Origin: Photobacterium sp. JCM 19050
GTDB taxonomy: Bacteria > Pseudomonadota > Gammaproteobacteria > Enterobacterales > Vibrionaceae
Assembly (NCBI GenBank): GCA_001310455.1
Contig: BAXG01000008.1
Location: 1-64,000, forward strand
Length of the DNA stretch: 64,000 nucleotides
Direction: 5' to 3'
The notes under the pieces were generated by a model. That model was not told the DNA's origin. It saw only the letters and a list, made by a program, of their open reading frames with translations, and ran no database searches. Below, in pieces: positions 19,006 through 29,544 of this stretch (the first letter of the stretch is position 1; each line of letters begins with the position of its first letter). The position numbers and the translations under genes are program-made.

Positions 19006-20025
19006 TTATTTTACCGAGCGGTAAATACTGAATTTGTTGGATGCTGCAACGGTTTGACATGCACCAAACGCTCTTTCAATCAGTGGCGGATACTTCAGGA
19101 AGCGGTTGGCAACCATTACCATTTGCCCTCCTTTTGTGAGGTATTCCGGTGACTGGGCGATCAGCGTTTCTGTTGCGGTGTAGCTGGTATCCAGCCCGGC
19201 GTGGAAAGGCGGGTTGGTGACGATGGCATCGAACTTTCCGTCAATTGCGGCAAAAACATCGGTGGCTGTCGCTTTACCCTCAAGGTTGTTAAACCGCAGC
19301 GTTTCCTCTGCTGACGCCACTGCCAGGGCACTGACATCCGCCATGGTGATATCTAGTGAAGGGTTTTGTTGTTTCAGCACTGCGCCGATTACACCTGCTC
19401 CGCAGCCAAAATCAAGGACTGCACCGGAAAGGGCTGGCAACGTATCAAGCAGCAACGCCGTCCCAACGTCCAGTTCACTTTGGCTGAATACTCCCGGCAG
19501 GGCGCGTACAGTGAGAGAAGTTTCACCTCGTTTAATCGGGTAGCTGTTGAACCAGTTTTCAAGTTTGAACGGGGCTGGTTTGTTTTCACATTTTCCCCAG
19601 TAAAAACTGCAGCGCCGCGCACTGTCGAATTTGCGGATAGTACCCAGCGGGGCAAACATCTTTTCTATGCTGCGCACACCGCTGCGGTTTTCACCCACAA
19701 CACAGATCTCTGTATCTTCACCCAAAGCATCAAAAAGCATATTCAGCAGGAATTCTGCTTCCGCTTTGGCTTTCGGCCAGTAGAAAAGCACCATATCAGC
19801 CGGCTTTTTCGCCTTGTATTCTGCGCCAAACTGAACGTCGATGTGCGGGTAGCGTGACATGGAAGATGCATACGCGTAGTTGGTGGTAAACACCTGAACG
19901 CTGGCAGCAACGTCTGTCAGTTCAGTCGCAAAGGTGTCTTCGAGTTCACCGGCCAGCAGAGCGTGGCGGTCTTCAAAATAGGAAAGCTGGCGGGCGACAA
20001 CTTCGCTCGGCGTGGTGTAGGCCAT
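19006..20025 (-). CDS. rsmC: 16S rRNA (guanine1207-N2)-methyltransferase RsmC
   Basis: 339 residues from MAYTTPSEVVARQLSYFE. It has the RsmC arrangement of an N-terminal pseudo-methyltransferase domain and a C-terminal catalytic domain with the SAM-binding loop LDFGCGAGVIGA and the catalytic VTNPPFHAG. It methylates G1207 of 16S rRNA in the 30S subunit. I chose the ATG at 20025, which matches family N-termini; an in-frame extension of 11 codons has no family support. It lies next to chiS in the same orientation, separated by a hairpin and the chiS promoter. Confidence 0.93.
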   Translation of the reverse strand: MAYTTPSEVVARQLSYFEDRHALLAGELEDTFATELTDVAASVQVFTTNYAYASSMSRYPHIDVQFGAEYKAKKPADMVLFYWPKAKAEAEFLLNMLFDALGEDTEICVVGENRSGVRSIEKMFAPLGTIRKFDSARRCSFYWGKCENKPAPFKLENWFNSYPIKRGETSLTVRALPGVFSQSELDVGTALLLDTLPALSGAVLDFGCGAGVIGAVLKQQNPSLDITMADVSALAVASAEETLRFNNLEGKATATDVFAAIDGKFDAIVTNPPFHAGLDTSYTATETLIAQSPEYLTKGGQMVMVANRFLKYPPLIERAFGACQTVAASNKFSIYRSVK

Positions 20026-20121
20026 GGGATTCTCGACAGGTTGGAAACTGCCGCGCATTGTCCCATAAAGGCCGGGGCGGGAAAAGTCCGCCCCGGGAAA
20101 GGCAGGCGTGCAGCTATCGGG

Positions 20122-21206
20122 CTACTCCCGATCCTGCTGGGCGAGGAAAGTCTCAAACTCCGTTTCGTAAAGGCGGAACAGTACGATAGTCACGGCAAAG
20201 ATAATCGGGCCGTAAATCAGGCCGATAAGACCAAAGAGGTGCAGGCCGCCAAGCAGGGAGAAGAAAATAAGCAAGGTGCTCATTCCGGAATTGCCCTGCA
20301 TCAGTAAAGGGCGAAGGAAGTTATCGATGGAGCGACAACAACGACACCCCAGACCACGAGGAATACACCCCATTGCCAGTCACCGGTCAGGAAAAGGTAC
20401 AAGGCAGCGGGCAGCCAGATAAGCGCCGTGCCGACAACAGGGATAAAGGAGGCAAACCCCATCATTGAGCCCCAGAACAATCCGGGGAAACCGGCCAGCG
20501 CCATGGCGAGACCACCCGCAAAACCCTGGGCGACGGCTGTAAGAAAAGAGCCAAGGACAGCGGATTTGGCGACCTGTTCTACCTCATCAAGGATTTGGTC
20601 TTCCTGACTGCGGGAGAGGGGAATCACGTGACGCAGTGCCTGGATGATTTTTTCATTGTCACGCAGGAAGAAAAACAGCACAAACAGCATCAGGGAGAAA
20701 TCAACAAAGAAGCCGGTTACGTCACCCACCATCCGGGTACTGATACCGACCAGTTGCGTACTGACTTTGGTAATCGCCGAGGTGGCACGCTGCAGAAGTT
20801 CCTGTGGCGCGATGGAATTGAACGGCAGCCACTTGTCGATGGTCGTAAAGGCCGACTGTACCCACGGGTGGTTGAGTGCTTCTTTCGCCCCACCATTTGT
20901 CAGCCAGTCATAAGCATTGGTGGTGAAGGTCACGCCCTGGTCGATAATGGCAACGGCCACAACCAGCATCGGGATCAGCACAATAAAAGTGAGCAGCGTA
21001 CAAGAAAGCAGCGCTGATATATTGGGGCTGTTTTTCAGTTTTCCGTGGATCCGGTTATGTACCGGCAGAAACAGGAGGGAAACAATAAAGCCCAGAATGA
21101 TTGATCCCATGTAGGGCTCAAGCAGCAGGTAGCTCGCATATACGGCAACCGCAAGCACAGCAATCAGTATCCAGTGCCGGGGCTCGGCTTTAAAAGGTCT
21201 TGTCAC
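20122..21206 (-). CDS. AI-2E/YdiK-type family permease (one frameshift)
   Basis: Polytopic inner-membrane protein of the AI-2E transporter superfamily (DUF20), about 361 residues. Two N-terminal helix pairs, a soluble stretch, then the conserved block GLFWGSMMGFASFIPVVG and, after one missing base at about 20333 (GG to G), GSIDNFLRPLLMQG and the last helices. The GTG at 21206 has AAGGA 8 bp upstream and is preferred; an ATG seven codons earlier (21227) has no ribosome site. The substrate is unknown; AI-2 export is only a family label. Confidence 0.85.
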
Positions 21207-21350
21207 GTCAGAATTCCTTTGCAGCATGGATCAGACAGTTAGGCGTACTATAACCCCAAATGACGTCAATATGTTTGCACGATTAGAAATTGATCGGTGT
21301 GTCGCACCGCCGTAATGTACGGGCGGGGAATTTAAACGGGAGAAAAAGAC

Positions 21351-21464
21351 GTGGGTTGCTGTAATGACAGCTGTGGCTGTGAGACCAAAAAGAAAAAGCG
21401 CTTCAGTCCGCTTTGGATGGTTCTAATTGTGATACTCGCGCTGGTGGCGTTTTACTGGCAGTGA
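21351..21464 (+). CDS. Small Cys-rich single-pass membrane peptide, 37 residues
   Basis: A GTG start 5 bp after GGGAGAAAAAGAC opens a 37-codon frame ending in TGA. The N-terminus has Cys in CC-x4-C-x-C spacing (GCCNDSCGCET), then a lysine patch and one hydrophobic helix (LWMVLIVILALVAFYW). It faces away from the permease and converges on hemL. I do not recognise the family. A Cys-rich head on a membrane anchor suggests metal or thiol chemistry, which is inference. The ribosome site and coherent membrane topology support it being real. Confidence 0.55.
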   Translation: MGCCNDSCGCETKKKKRFSPLWMVLIVILALVAFYWQ

Positions 21465-21495
21465 GGCTTCGGGTACTTCCAGTATCTTTATTGCG

Positions 21496-21524
21496 TAAAA
21501 AAGAGGCGGCCGCTGAGCCGCCTT
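21496..21524 (-). terminator. Terminator of hemL
   Basis: On the minus strand AGGCGGC/GCCGCCT with a 6-base loop is followed by C and six T, 14 bp after the hemL stop. It may also serve the small plus-strand gene ending at 21464, though the T run in that direction is poor. Confidence 0.88.
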
Positions 21525-21537
21525 CTCTGTATTTGGC

Positions 21538-22822
21538 TTACTTCGCGAGTTCGGCAAAAGCTTCGTCTGCTGCCATCAGGGTTTTCTCGATCTCATCGTC
21601 GGTGTGAGCCAGAGAAACAAAACCGGCTTCGAACGCAGATGGTGCCAGATAAATACCACGATCCAGCATCAGGTGGAAAAACTGCTTGAAGCGCTCGGTA
21701 TCGCACTGCTGAACGTCTGCAAAAGACGTTACGCTCTCTTTGTCAGTGAAGAAGAAACCGAACATCGCACCGGCATAGTTAACAACCAGAGGAATACCGT
21801 GTTTGTCTGCCGCTGCCTTAAAGCCTTCGGCCACGCGCTTACAGGTTTCGGCCAGCTTCGCTTCGTTACCGTCTTTGCGCAGTTCTGTCAGACACGCCAG
21901 ACCGGCAGCCATAGCGATAGGGTTGCCGGACAGTGTTCCCGCCTGGTAAACCGGACCGGTAGGGGCGATATATTCCATTACGTCACGGCGGCCGCCAAAG
22001 GCGCCAACTGGCATGCCACCACCGATAACCTTACCCAGCGTAGTAAGGTCTGGTTTTACGTCGTAGAAAGCCTGCGCACCACCAAGGGATACACGGAAAC
22101 CGGTCATCACTTCGTCCAGGATCAGCAGCGCACCATATTGGTCACACAGTTCACGCAGGCCCTGAAGGAAGCCTTCTGCCGGCGGGATGCAGTTCATGTT
22201 ACCTGCAACCGGCTCTACGATGATGCATGAAATTTCTTCAGGATGGTTTTCAAAGGCCTCTTTCACTGAAGCCAGATCGTTATAGGTGCAGGTCAGTGTG
22301 TGTTTGGCAAAATCAGCCGGAACCCCCGGTGAGTTCGGCTCGCCCAGTGTTAGGCTCCTGAACCGGCCTTAACCAGCAAACAGTCTGTGTGGCCGTGGTA
22401 GCAGCCTTCAAACTTGATGAACTTGTCACGCTTGGTAAAACCGCGCGCCAAGCGGATAGCACTCATGGTTGCTTCTGTACCAGAGCTCACCATGCGAACC
22501 ATTTCCATGGATGGAACCAGCTCTGAAACCAGTTCTGCCAGGGTAATTTCGCCTTCAGTGGGCGCACCAAAACTCAGGCCATTTTCCGCTGCTTGATAAC
22601 AGCATTGCGGATGGACGGATGGTTGTGACCCAGAATCATCGGTCCCCATGAACCCACGTAATCGACATAGGCTTTGCTGTCGGCGTCATAGATGTAGGCA
22701 CCATCAGCGCGTTCGATAAACAGCGGCGTACCACCAACACCATTGAAGGCGCGAACCGGGGAGTTTACGCCACCGGGAATGGTTTTGCGGGCCTTCGCAT
22801 ATAAATCAGCTGATCGGGTCAT
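21538..22822 (-). CDS. hemL: Glutamate-1-semialdehyde 2,1-aminomutase (two frameshifts)
   Basis: PLP enzyme making 5-aminolevulinate in the C5 heme pathway. Restoring a base at about 22593 and 22353 (CCC to CC) gives 428 residues; E. coli HemL has 426. Visible motifs: [11 protein letters not shown] near the N-terminus, [26 protein letters not shown], and the PLP lysine in [18 protein letters not shown]. As heme synthesis depends on this enzyme in gammaproteobacteria, a truly broken copy would be surprising. It is divergent from erpA. Confidence 0.94.
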
Positions 22823-22959
22823 ACTTTATTCCTGTTTGAATTTGGCTCTAGAACGTTGGCCGGAATTGTAGCGGAAATCGCCAAGTGTTGTCGCGTGCGT
22901 GAATCCGGTAATTGGTGATACGATTGCAAAGAAAATTCAGTTGAATAGATGTCTAATAC

Positions 22960-22988
22960 TTGAACGATTTAGTCGGGTATTAGATAAT
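22960..22988 (+). promoter_or_regulatory. Candidate sigma70 promoter of erpA
   Basis: TTGAAC, 17-bp spacer, GATAAT, 36 bp before the erpA start. The ribosome site TGAGGA lies 5 bp before the ATG. Confidence 0.55.
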
Positions 22989-23024
22989 TTAAGCCAAAAC
23001 ACTTGGCAGTGATGTGAGGACATA

Positions 23025-23366
23025 ATGAGCGAAACCCAATTGCCACTTCAGTTTACTGACGCTGCAGCGAGCAAGGTAAAAGCGCTGATTGCCGAAGAAG
23101 AAAACCCGAATCTCAAACTCCGTGTCTATATCACAGGTGGCGGTTGCAGTGGTTTCCAGTACGGCTTTACGTTTGATGAAAAAGTTAACGATGGGGATAT
23201 GACCATCGAAAATTCCGGCGTGACTCTGGTTGTGGATCCAATGAGCCTGCAATACCTGATTGGTGGCGAAGTAGACTACACCGAAGGACTAGAAGGTTCA
23301 CGTTTCTTTGTCAGCAACCCGAATGCTAAAACAACCTGTGGTTGTGGAGCTTCTTTCAGCGTCTGA
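23025..23366 (+). CDS. erpA: Iron-sulfur cluster insertion protein ErpA
   Basis: 113-residue A-type Fe-S carrier. The three cluster ligands are Cys41 in [11 protein letters not shown] and Cys105/Cys107 in [10 protein letters not shown]. It passes clusters to apoproteins such as IspG/IspH. The gene is single, divergent from hemL, with its own promoter. Confidence 0.96.
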   Translation: MSETQLPLQFTDAAASKVKALIAEEENPNLKLRVYITGGGCSGFQYGFTFDEKVNDGDMTIENSGVTLVVDPMSLQYLIGGEVDYTEGLEGSRFFVSNPNAKTTCGCGASFSV

Positions 23367-23752
23367 TCTCTTTCAGGCGCCCCGCGTACCCATAGGCACA
23401 TTTCATTAATCGATGCGGCAAAAATTGCGAACATTTAGTCAATTACGCCGCTCGTAAAAAATGTGCCACGCAAATTCAGTACTTTAGTTGCAGGCACGAT
23501 TTTTGATATATCTGATTGTAGATATGAACACGGGCATCAGTTAGGTGTCTGGTTGTTGTGAATTGTGTTTGTAGCCAAAGGCTTCCTTTTGGTATCAACC
23601 AAACTGATTCGCATTTTCATGTATTCATTCAATTTAAAACCGTTTAGGCTGTTTGAATAAAGCGGTGAACCGGACAGTAGGATGTCGTCCGGAATGAAGC
23701 AGTTTCATACCAGAACTGCCAGATTTGCTTACCAACGTCAGGGATACAGACT
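23367..23752 (+). other. Intergenic region erpA to efflux operon
   Basis: 386 bp, no gene supported. It contains nested inverted repeats after erpA: GGCACATTT (23395-23403) with AAATGTGCC (23459-23467), enclosing GCGGC/GCCGC. These could fold as a 3'-end structure. Confidence 0.6.
23670..23692. promoter_or_regulatory. Palindrome upstream of the RND operon, candidate operator
   Basis: CCGGAC at 23670-23675 and GTCCGG at 23687-23692 lie 60 bp before the membrane fusion gene. TetR-type regulators of RND pumps bind palindromes of this size, but no regulator gene is adjacent. Confidence 0.35.
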
Positions 23753-24856
23753 ATGGCTGCATGGCAACGCGTTAATTACTTCTTTTCTTCCAAACCCTGG
23801 ATCATTTCTTTGGTCCTTATCCTTTCACTGGTTGCATGGCTTGCCAGCGGGCAGGATCAGGAAAACCAGACGTCAGGCAAGGATGAAAAACCGCAACAAC
23901 ACCTTGCCAGAGTGAAAGCAACAACTTTCAATGCCGCGCCTGTTACCCGGACAATTACACTCTACGGACGAACCGCGCCAGACCGGACCTCAACGGTGTC
24001 GGCAGAAGTTTCCGGTAAAATCCTGAGCCTGGCGGTCACCAAAGGCAGCCGGGTAGAGAAAGGCCAACTGATCGCCCAGATCGATACCGCTGATCGCGCT
24101 GCCCAGCTCAGGCAAGCCCAGGCGCTGCTGAAAGCCCGTCAAAAGGAATACAGCGCCGCTGCGTCCTTGAGGAAAAAAGGCCTGCAGGGTGAGGTCTCTT
24201 TCAGCCTGGCAGAAGCCAACCTTGCTGAGGCCAAAGCCGCCGTTGCCAACCTGAAACTTGCGCTTGCCAATACCGACGTCAAAGCCCCGTTTACTGGCAT
24301 CCTCGAATCTTTGCATATAGAGCAGGGCGATTACGTGGGTATCGGCGATCCTATCGGGCAGTTGGTTGATCTCAACCCTTTGGTGGTAAAGGCTGATGTC
24401 AGTGAGCGCCATATCGGACAGCTTGATAGCGGCAGCCAGGCGCAGGTAACTCTGGTGAGTGGTGAAACCCGCCAGGGCAGCTTGCGCTACCGTTCGAGCA
24501 TTGCCTCTGAAACCACCAACACCTTTGGTATTGAATTGACCATCGACAACCCGGGCCAGGCGTTACCGGCCGGGATCAGTGCAGAAGTGGAACTTCCCCT
24601 TGATGAAAAGCTGGCGGTAAAACTGACCCCGGCGATGCTGGCTCTGGATGAAAATGGCAACCTCGGTGTCAAAACCCTGGTGGATCAAAACCGGGTGAAG
24701 TTTATTCCGATCAAGTTGGTAAAAGCCGAGTCAGACGGCGTCTGGCTGACAGGGTTGGGGCAACGTGTTGACATCATTACTGTCGGGCAGGGTTTTGTCC
24801 GTGACGGGGATGAAGTGGAAGCCACATTGAACAGCCCGCAAGCCGGCAAACAGTAA
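23753..24856 (+). CDS. RND efflux periplasmic adaptor (membrane fusion protein)
   Basis: 367 residues. An N-terminal membrane anchor (PWIISLVLILSLVAWLASG) is followed by the barrel-sandwich/lipoyl halves (VSAEVSGKILSLAVTKGSRVEKGQLIAQID and its partner VKAPFTGILESLHIEQGDYV) around a short alpha-hairpin (AALLKARQKEYS...KLALANTD). It links the RND pump to an outer-membrane channel, which is not encoded here; TolC is the usual partner. It is 9 bp from the pump gene. By position it matches the V. cholerae VC0628-VC0629 pump (VexLM, from memory). Confidence 0.9.
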   Translation: MAAWQRVNYFFSSKPWIISLVLILSLVAWLASGQDQENQTSGKDEKPQQHLARVKATTFNAAPVTRTITLYGRTAPDRTSTVSAEVSGKILSLAVTKGSRVEKGQLIAQIDTADRAAQLRQAQALLKARQKEYSAAASLRKKGLQGEVSFSLAEANLAEAKAAVANLKLALANTDVKAPFTGILESLHIEQGDYVGIGDPIGQLVDLNPLVVKADVSERHIGQLDSGSQAQVTLVSGETRQGSLRYRSSIASETTNTFGIELTIDNPGQALPAGISAEVELPLDEKLAVKLTPAMLALDENGNLGVKTLVDQNRVKFIPIKLVKAESDGVWLTGLGQRVDIITVGQGFVRDGDEVEATLNSPQAGKQ

Positions 24857-24865
24857 GGAGGGTCT

Positions 24866-27800
24866 ATGCGCACAGTCATTGAAGCGTCCATGGCCCGCAC
24901 TCGCAGCATGATGACGCTGCTGGTGTTTCTGCTACTGACGGGCACGGTTACCTACATCACCATTCCCAAAGAGGCAAACCCGGATATCACCATTCCGGTT
25001 ATCTATGTTTCTGTGGGGCATTCAGGTATATCTCCAACAGATGCTGAGCGCTTGCTTGTCCGCCCGATAGAGCAGGAGCTGCAATCGGTTACCGGTGTGA
25101 AAGAGATGACCGCCATTGCCTCGGAAGGGCATGCATCGGTCACGCTGGAGTTTAATGTCGGGGTGGATCTCGACAAGGCGATGGCTGATGTCCGTGATGC
25201 GGTGGATCTCGCCGCACCAAGCTGCCGGCTGATTCTGATGAGCCACAGTCCATGAAGTCACACTGGCCAGTGAGGAGCCCGTATTGTCGGTGGTTCTCTA
25301 CGGAACCGTGCCGGAGCGGTCTATCGTCCAGATAGCCCGCCGTTTGCAGGATCAGCTCGAAAGCTTCCGGCAGGTGCTGGAAGTCGACATTGCCGGTGAT
25401 CGGGAAGATGTGGTGGAAGTGCTGGTGGATCCGCTTTTGATGGAGAGCTATGGCCTCGACCAGCAAAGCATCTATAACCTGATTGCCAGCAATAACCGGG
25501 TTGTTGCAGCCGGGTTTGTGGATACCGGTTATGGCCGCTTTTCAGTGAAAGTGCCGTCGGTTTTCCATTCCGCCAAGGATATTCTCGAGCTTCCTATCAA
25601 AGTTGATGGCAAGCAGGTAGTGACATTCGGCGACATTGCACCGTGCGCCGGGCCTTTAAAGACCCCAGCAGCTTCGCCCGCCTGGATGGGCAGCCTGCTG
25701 TGGTGCTGGATGTGAAAAAGCGTGCCGGGGAAAACATCATCGAGACCGTCGAGCTGGTCAAAGCGGTGATGGAAAAAGCGCAAACGCGCAGCGAATGGCC
25801 GGCAAATCTTAATGTTCGCTACACGTGGGATGCCTCTGAAGATGTGAAGATCATGCTGAACGATCTTCAGAACAACATACTTTCTGCCATCATTCTGGTG
25901 GTGATCGTCATCATCGCCATTCTGGGGGCCCGAACGGCGTTGCTGGTTGGAATCTCCATTCCCGGCTCTTTCCTGACCGGATTGGCGATTCTTGGCTTTG
26001 CCGGGTTGACGGTGAACATTGTTGTGCTGTTCGCGCTTATCATGGCGGTTGGTATGCTGGTGGACGGTGCCATCGTTGTGACCGAATTTGCTGACCGCCG
26101 GATGCGCGAGGGGATACACCGCAAACAGGCTTACCGGGAGGCAGCCAAGCGGATGGCCTGGCCGATAACGGCATCTACAGCCACGACACTGGCGGCCTTT
26201 GCCCCGCTGATGTTCTGGCCGGATATTGTCGGTGAGTTTATGAAGTACCTACCGATGACCCTGATAGCCACGCTGTCAGCCTCTTTGGTGATGGCATTGC
26301 TGTTTGTCCCAGTTTTGGGTTCCCTTGTTGGTAAGCCGCTCCCGGTTTCAAAAGACAGACAGCGCCGGATGCTCGCCCTCGAAGAGGGGGATTTCAGCCA
26401 GGCAACCGGGTTTACCAAGCTCTATTTATCGACCCTCGGCGTTGCGCTTAAACACCCGCTGAAAATCCTGCTGGTGGCAATCGCGTTTTCTGCCGCTGTC
26501 ATGTACAGCTATGGGAAAGCGGGGCTTGGGGTGGAGTTCTTCCCGGACGTTGACCCGGTTTCCTTCAATATTAAGGTGCGTTCGCATGGTGATCTGTCGA
26601 TCCATGAGAAAGACGCGCTGATGCGCCAGGTCGAAGAACGGGTATTGGGGATGGATGAAGTGAAGTCCATCTATACCCGAACCGGCGGCGATGACCAGAT
26701 TGGCCAGATCCAGTTTAACCCGGTCGACTGGCAGTACCGGCGCAAGGTGAAAGAAATCATTGCTGACATCCGGGAAAACACCGCCGATCTTGCCGGGTTG
26801 GAACTGGAGTTCAAATTCCCGGAAGCCGGCCCGCCAAGTGAAAACGATCTGGAGATAGAGCTGACCAGCTCTGACTATGATGCACTCAACCAGGCGGTAC
26901 ATCAGGTGCGAGACTGGCTGGAAACCCATGAGGCTTTCACCAACATCAACGACAGCAGCCCTAAGGGCGGTATTGACTGGGCGATTGAAATTGACCGTGC
27001 AGACGCCGCACGATATGGCGCGGACGCAACCTTGCTCGGTAATACGGTTCAATTTGTTACTAACGGCCTGTCGATTGGAGAGTACCTGCCGGACGATGCA
27101 GATGAAGAAGTGGATATCCTTGTACGCTATCCGGCAGATAAACGTGATATCGGCAAGTTCGACGAGCTTCGCGTTAAAACGGCTTATGGATTGGTGCCAA
27201 TCACCAACTTTGCCGAAATTTCACCGCAGCAAAGCAAGGTGTTATCCGGCGTGCGGGTGGTGAGCGGGTTCTTGAAGTGATGGCGGATATGACTGAGGGT
27301 TACAACCTTAGCTCGAGTTGCCGAAAATCACCGCAGAGCTTGAGGAAATGGAGCTGCCAGCAGGTGTGACCTTCAAAATCCGTGGTGAAAACGAGGATCA
27401 GAACAAGTCACAGGCATTCCTGATGAACGCCTTCATTATCGCGCTGGCAGTAATGGCAATGATCCTGCTGACCCAGTTCAACAGCTTCTACCAGTCATTC
27501 CTGATTCTGAGTGCGGTGCTGTTCTCCACTGTTGGTGTGTTCCTTGGCTTGCTGGTTGTACAGAGGCCGTTTGGCATCATTATGTCCGGCATCGGGGTGA
27601 TTTCTTTGGCCGGTATTGTGGTTAACAACAATATCGTTCTTATCGATACCTACAATGTGCTGCGCCGGGAAGGTATTGCCAAGCTCGATGCTATCATGCG
27701 AACCGGCGCTCAGCGTCTGCGTCCGGTTATGTTGACCACGGTAACGACCATTCTGGGTCTTCTGCCATGGTGCTGGAAATGAACATTGACCTGGTTAACC

Positions 27801-28036
27801 GCAAAATTGAATTTGGTGCGCCCAGCACCCAGTGGTGGTCGCAATTAGCGACTGCGGTAGCGGGTGGGCTTGCTTTCGCAACCGTGCTGACACTGGTCCT
27901 TACTCCCTGCCTGCTGATGCTTGGGCGGGAGCGTAAACCAGCATTGATTGTGGAAGAAGAGGGAGAAACTTCCGAGCCGGATAATATCAGCCCGCTTGAA
28001 GACGCTCGGCATAAACAGCAAGGGTTACCAAGTTAG
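24866..28036 (+). CDS. RND multidrug efflux pump, AcrB/HAE1 family (six frameshifts)
   Basis: Inner-membrane proton-driven exporter. Six single-base losses at about 25215, 25248, 25640, 27259, 27314 and 27766 break it into pieces. Corrected length is 1058 residues, normal for AcrB-type pumps. Visible: first helix TLLVFLLLTGTVTYITIP, ANPDITIPVIYVSVGHSG, the helix-4 motif MAVGMLVDGAIVVTEFADRRM with proton-relay Asp, and the second repeat block ISLAGIVVNNNIVLIDTYN. The start at 24866 follows AAGGAGG. With its adaptor it forms a two-gene operon ended by the terminator at 28054. Confidence 0.92.
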
Positions 28037-28053
28037 CACCCGTGATAAACAAA

Positions 28054-28082
28054 GAAAGGGCCGAGAGGCCCTTTCTTTTTTC
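28054..28082 (+). terminator. Terminator of the RND operon
   Basis: GAAAGGGCC/GGCCCTTTC, loop GAGA, followed by six T. It sits between the convergent RND and M23 genes and may also act on the minus strand. Confidence 0.93.
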
Positions 28083-28108
28083 CATCCAGAGGCTGAATTC
28101 TACAGCTG

Positions 28109-29416
28109 TCAGGACTTGTTCAATACCGGACCCAATGCAGCCCAGAGCATGCCCATTTTCTGCATCTGCTCAAGGCGGCTCTGCGCCAGGGAAATAAACT
28201 CCTGCTTCTCTCTGCCTTGCAGAGACTTGGACTGCGGAAGCTTTACGGTGCGAGGGTTGCGGTGAACGCCGTTTACCAGGAATTCATAGTGCAGGTGTGG
28301 GCCGGTCACGCGGCCGGTACCACCCAGAGTACCGATTGTCTGGCCCTGCTTAACACGCTGTCCGGTTTTGACGTAGCGCTTAGTCAGGTGCAAATACTTG
28401 GTGATATAGGTAGAGGTATGCCGGATAAAGACATAGTTTCCGTTGTATTTGTTGTATCCGGATTTCTGAACCACACCATCACCGGCAGCCCAAATAGGTG
28501 TGCCGACGGGCGCGACGTAATCCGTACCACGGTGTGCTTTCACCTTGCCGGTTACCGGGTGCAGGCGGCGAGGGTTGAAGTTGGAGCTGACGTAACGGAA
28601 GCTCAAGGGCGAGCGCAGGAAGGCTTTGCGCATTGCTCGACCGTTTTCGTCATAATACTTACCGGATTCCGCCCGGATAGCTGTGAAGGTTTCACCCTGG
28701 TTGGTGAATGACGCAGCAAGAATTTCGCCGCTGCCAACGTGCTCGCCTTCGACAAATTGCTCTTCATACAGCACTTCAAATTTGTCCCCGCCCCGGATGT
28801 CGAGGGCAAAGTCGATATCCCAGCCAAAAATACCGGCCAGTTGCATGATTTGGTTGCCGGTCAGGCCCGCTTCAACACCGGCATTCCAGAAACTGGATGT
28901 GATGGTGGCACTGGCATAATTAAGTTGGGTGTCAGTGGAGCGCGTATCAACTGGACTGGAAGCCGTCGTCTGTTTTATCCACCACCAGAGTCTCATACGC
29001 ACTGCGTGGCTGGATAAGTTTTACCAGCTCCCCGTTTTCGTCGATACCCAGCCTGATTTCATCCCCGGGACGCAATTTTGTGAGGATTTTGCGCCCTCAT
29101 CGCTGTTTATCAACCGGTACAACGTAGCGGGGCTGAGGCCTGCTTTGTCAAATATGACAGCAAGGCTTTCACCGGACTGTACGGTAAATTTCTGCCACTT
29201 TAGCGGTTTTTCGACAGAGGCAATTTCAGCGTCACCGGCAAGGGAAACCAGGTTTGAAATAGGAAGGGGGTAAGCCTGACCGATTTTATACCGGGTATCA
29301 CGGGCTGGAGAGCTTTGCCCGGACGGAAGAAAGAACAGCAGCATTGCCGCAGTGAAGGCAATTATCAGCATGATGCGCTGGAATCGCGGCAAGGCGTTAA
29401 ATTTCGACACGATCAT
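28109..29416 (-). CDS. M23 family zinc metallopeptidase (two frameshifts)
   Basis: Membrane-anchored murein endopeptidase, about 435 residues. N-terminal helix (IMLIIAFTAAMLLFFLP), an OapA/LysM-like segment (WQKFTVQSGESLAVIFDKAGLSP), then the LytM domain with zinc ligands in HRGTDYVAPVG (H-x3-D) and HLHYEF (H-x-H). A base is lost at about 29088 (A5 to A4). A second shift at about 28960-28985 is a net +1, either one extra base or two missing; it is the only event not clearly a deletion. It resembles MepM/YebA-type peptidases that open peptidoglycan crosslinks. It diverges from tyrS. Confidence 0.88.
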
Positions 29417-29544
29417 TGAGGTAAAAAAACGTAACCCGGTAGCAATATAGACAACGGTTAAGTCTAACTGGTTTCAAATCACATCGCTATTCAAGTAGTA
29501 TGTCGCTCTATCACATTTTGCCAAATCAGTGGGAGCAAGAAACA

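Noticed and set aside
23682-23915. Frame MSSGMKQFHTRTARFA overlapping the adaptor gene
   Set aside because: It runs out of frame through the well-supported membrane fusion protein.
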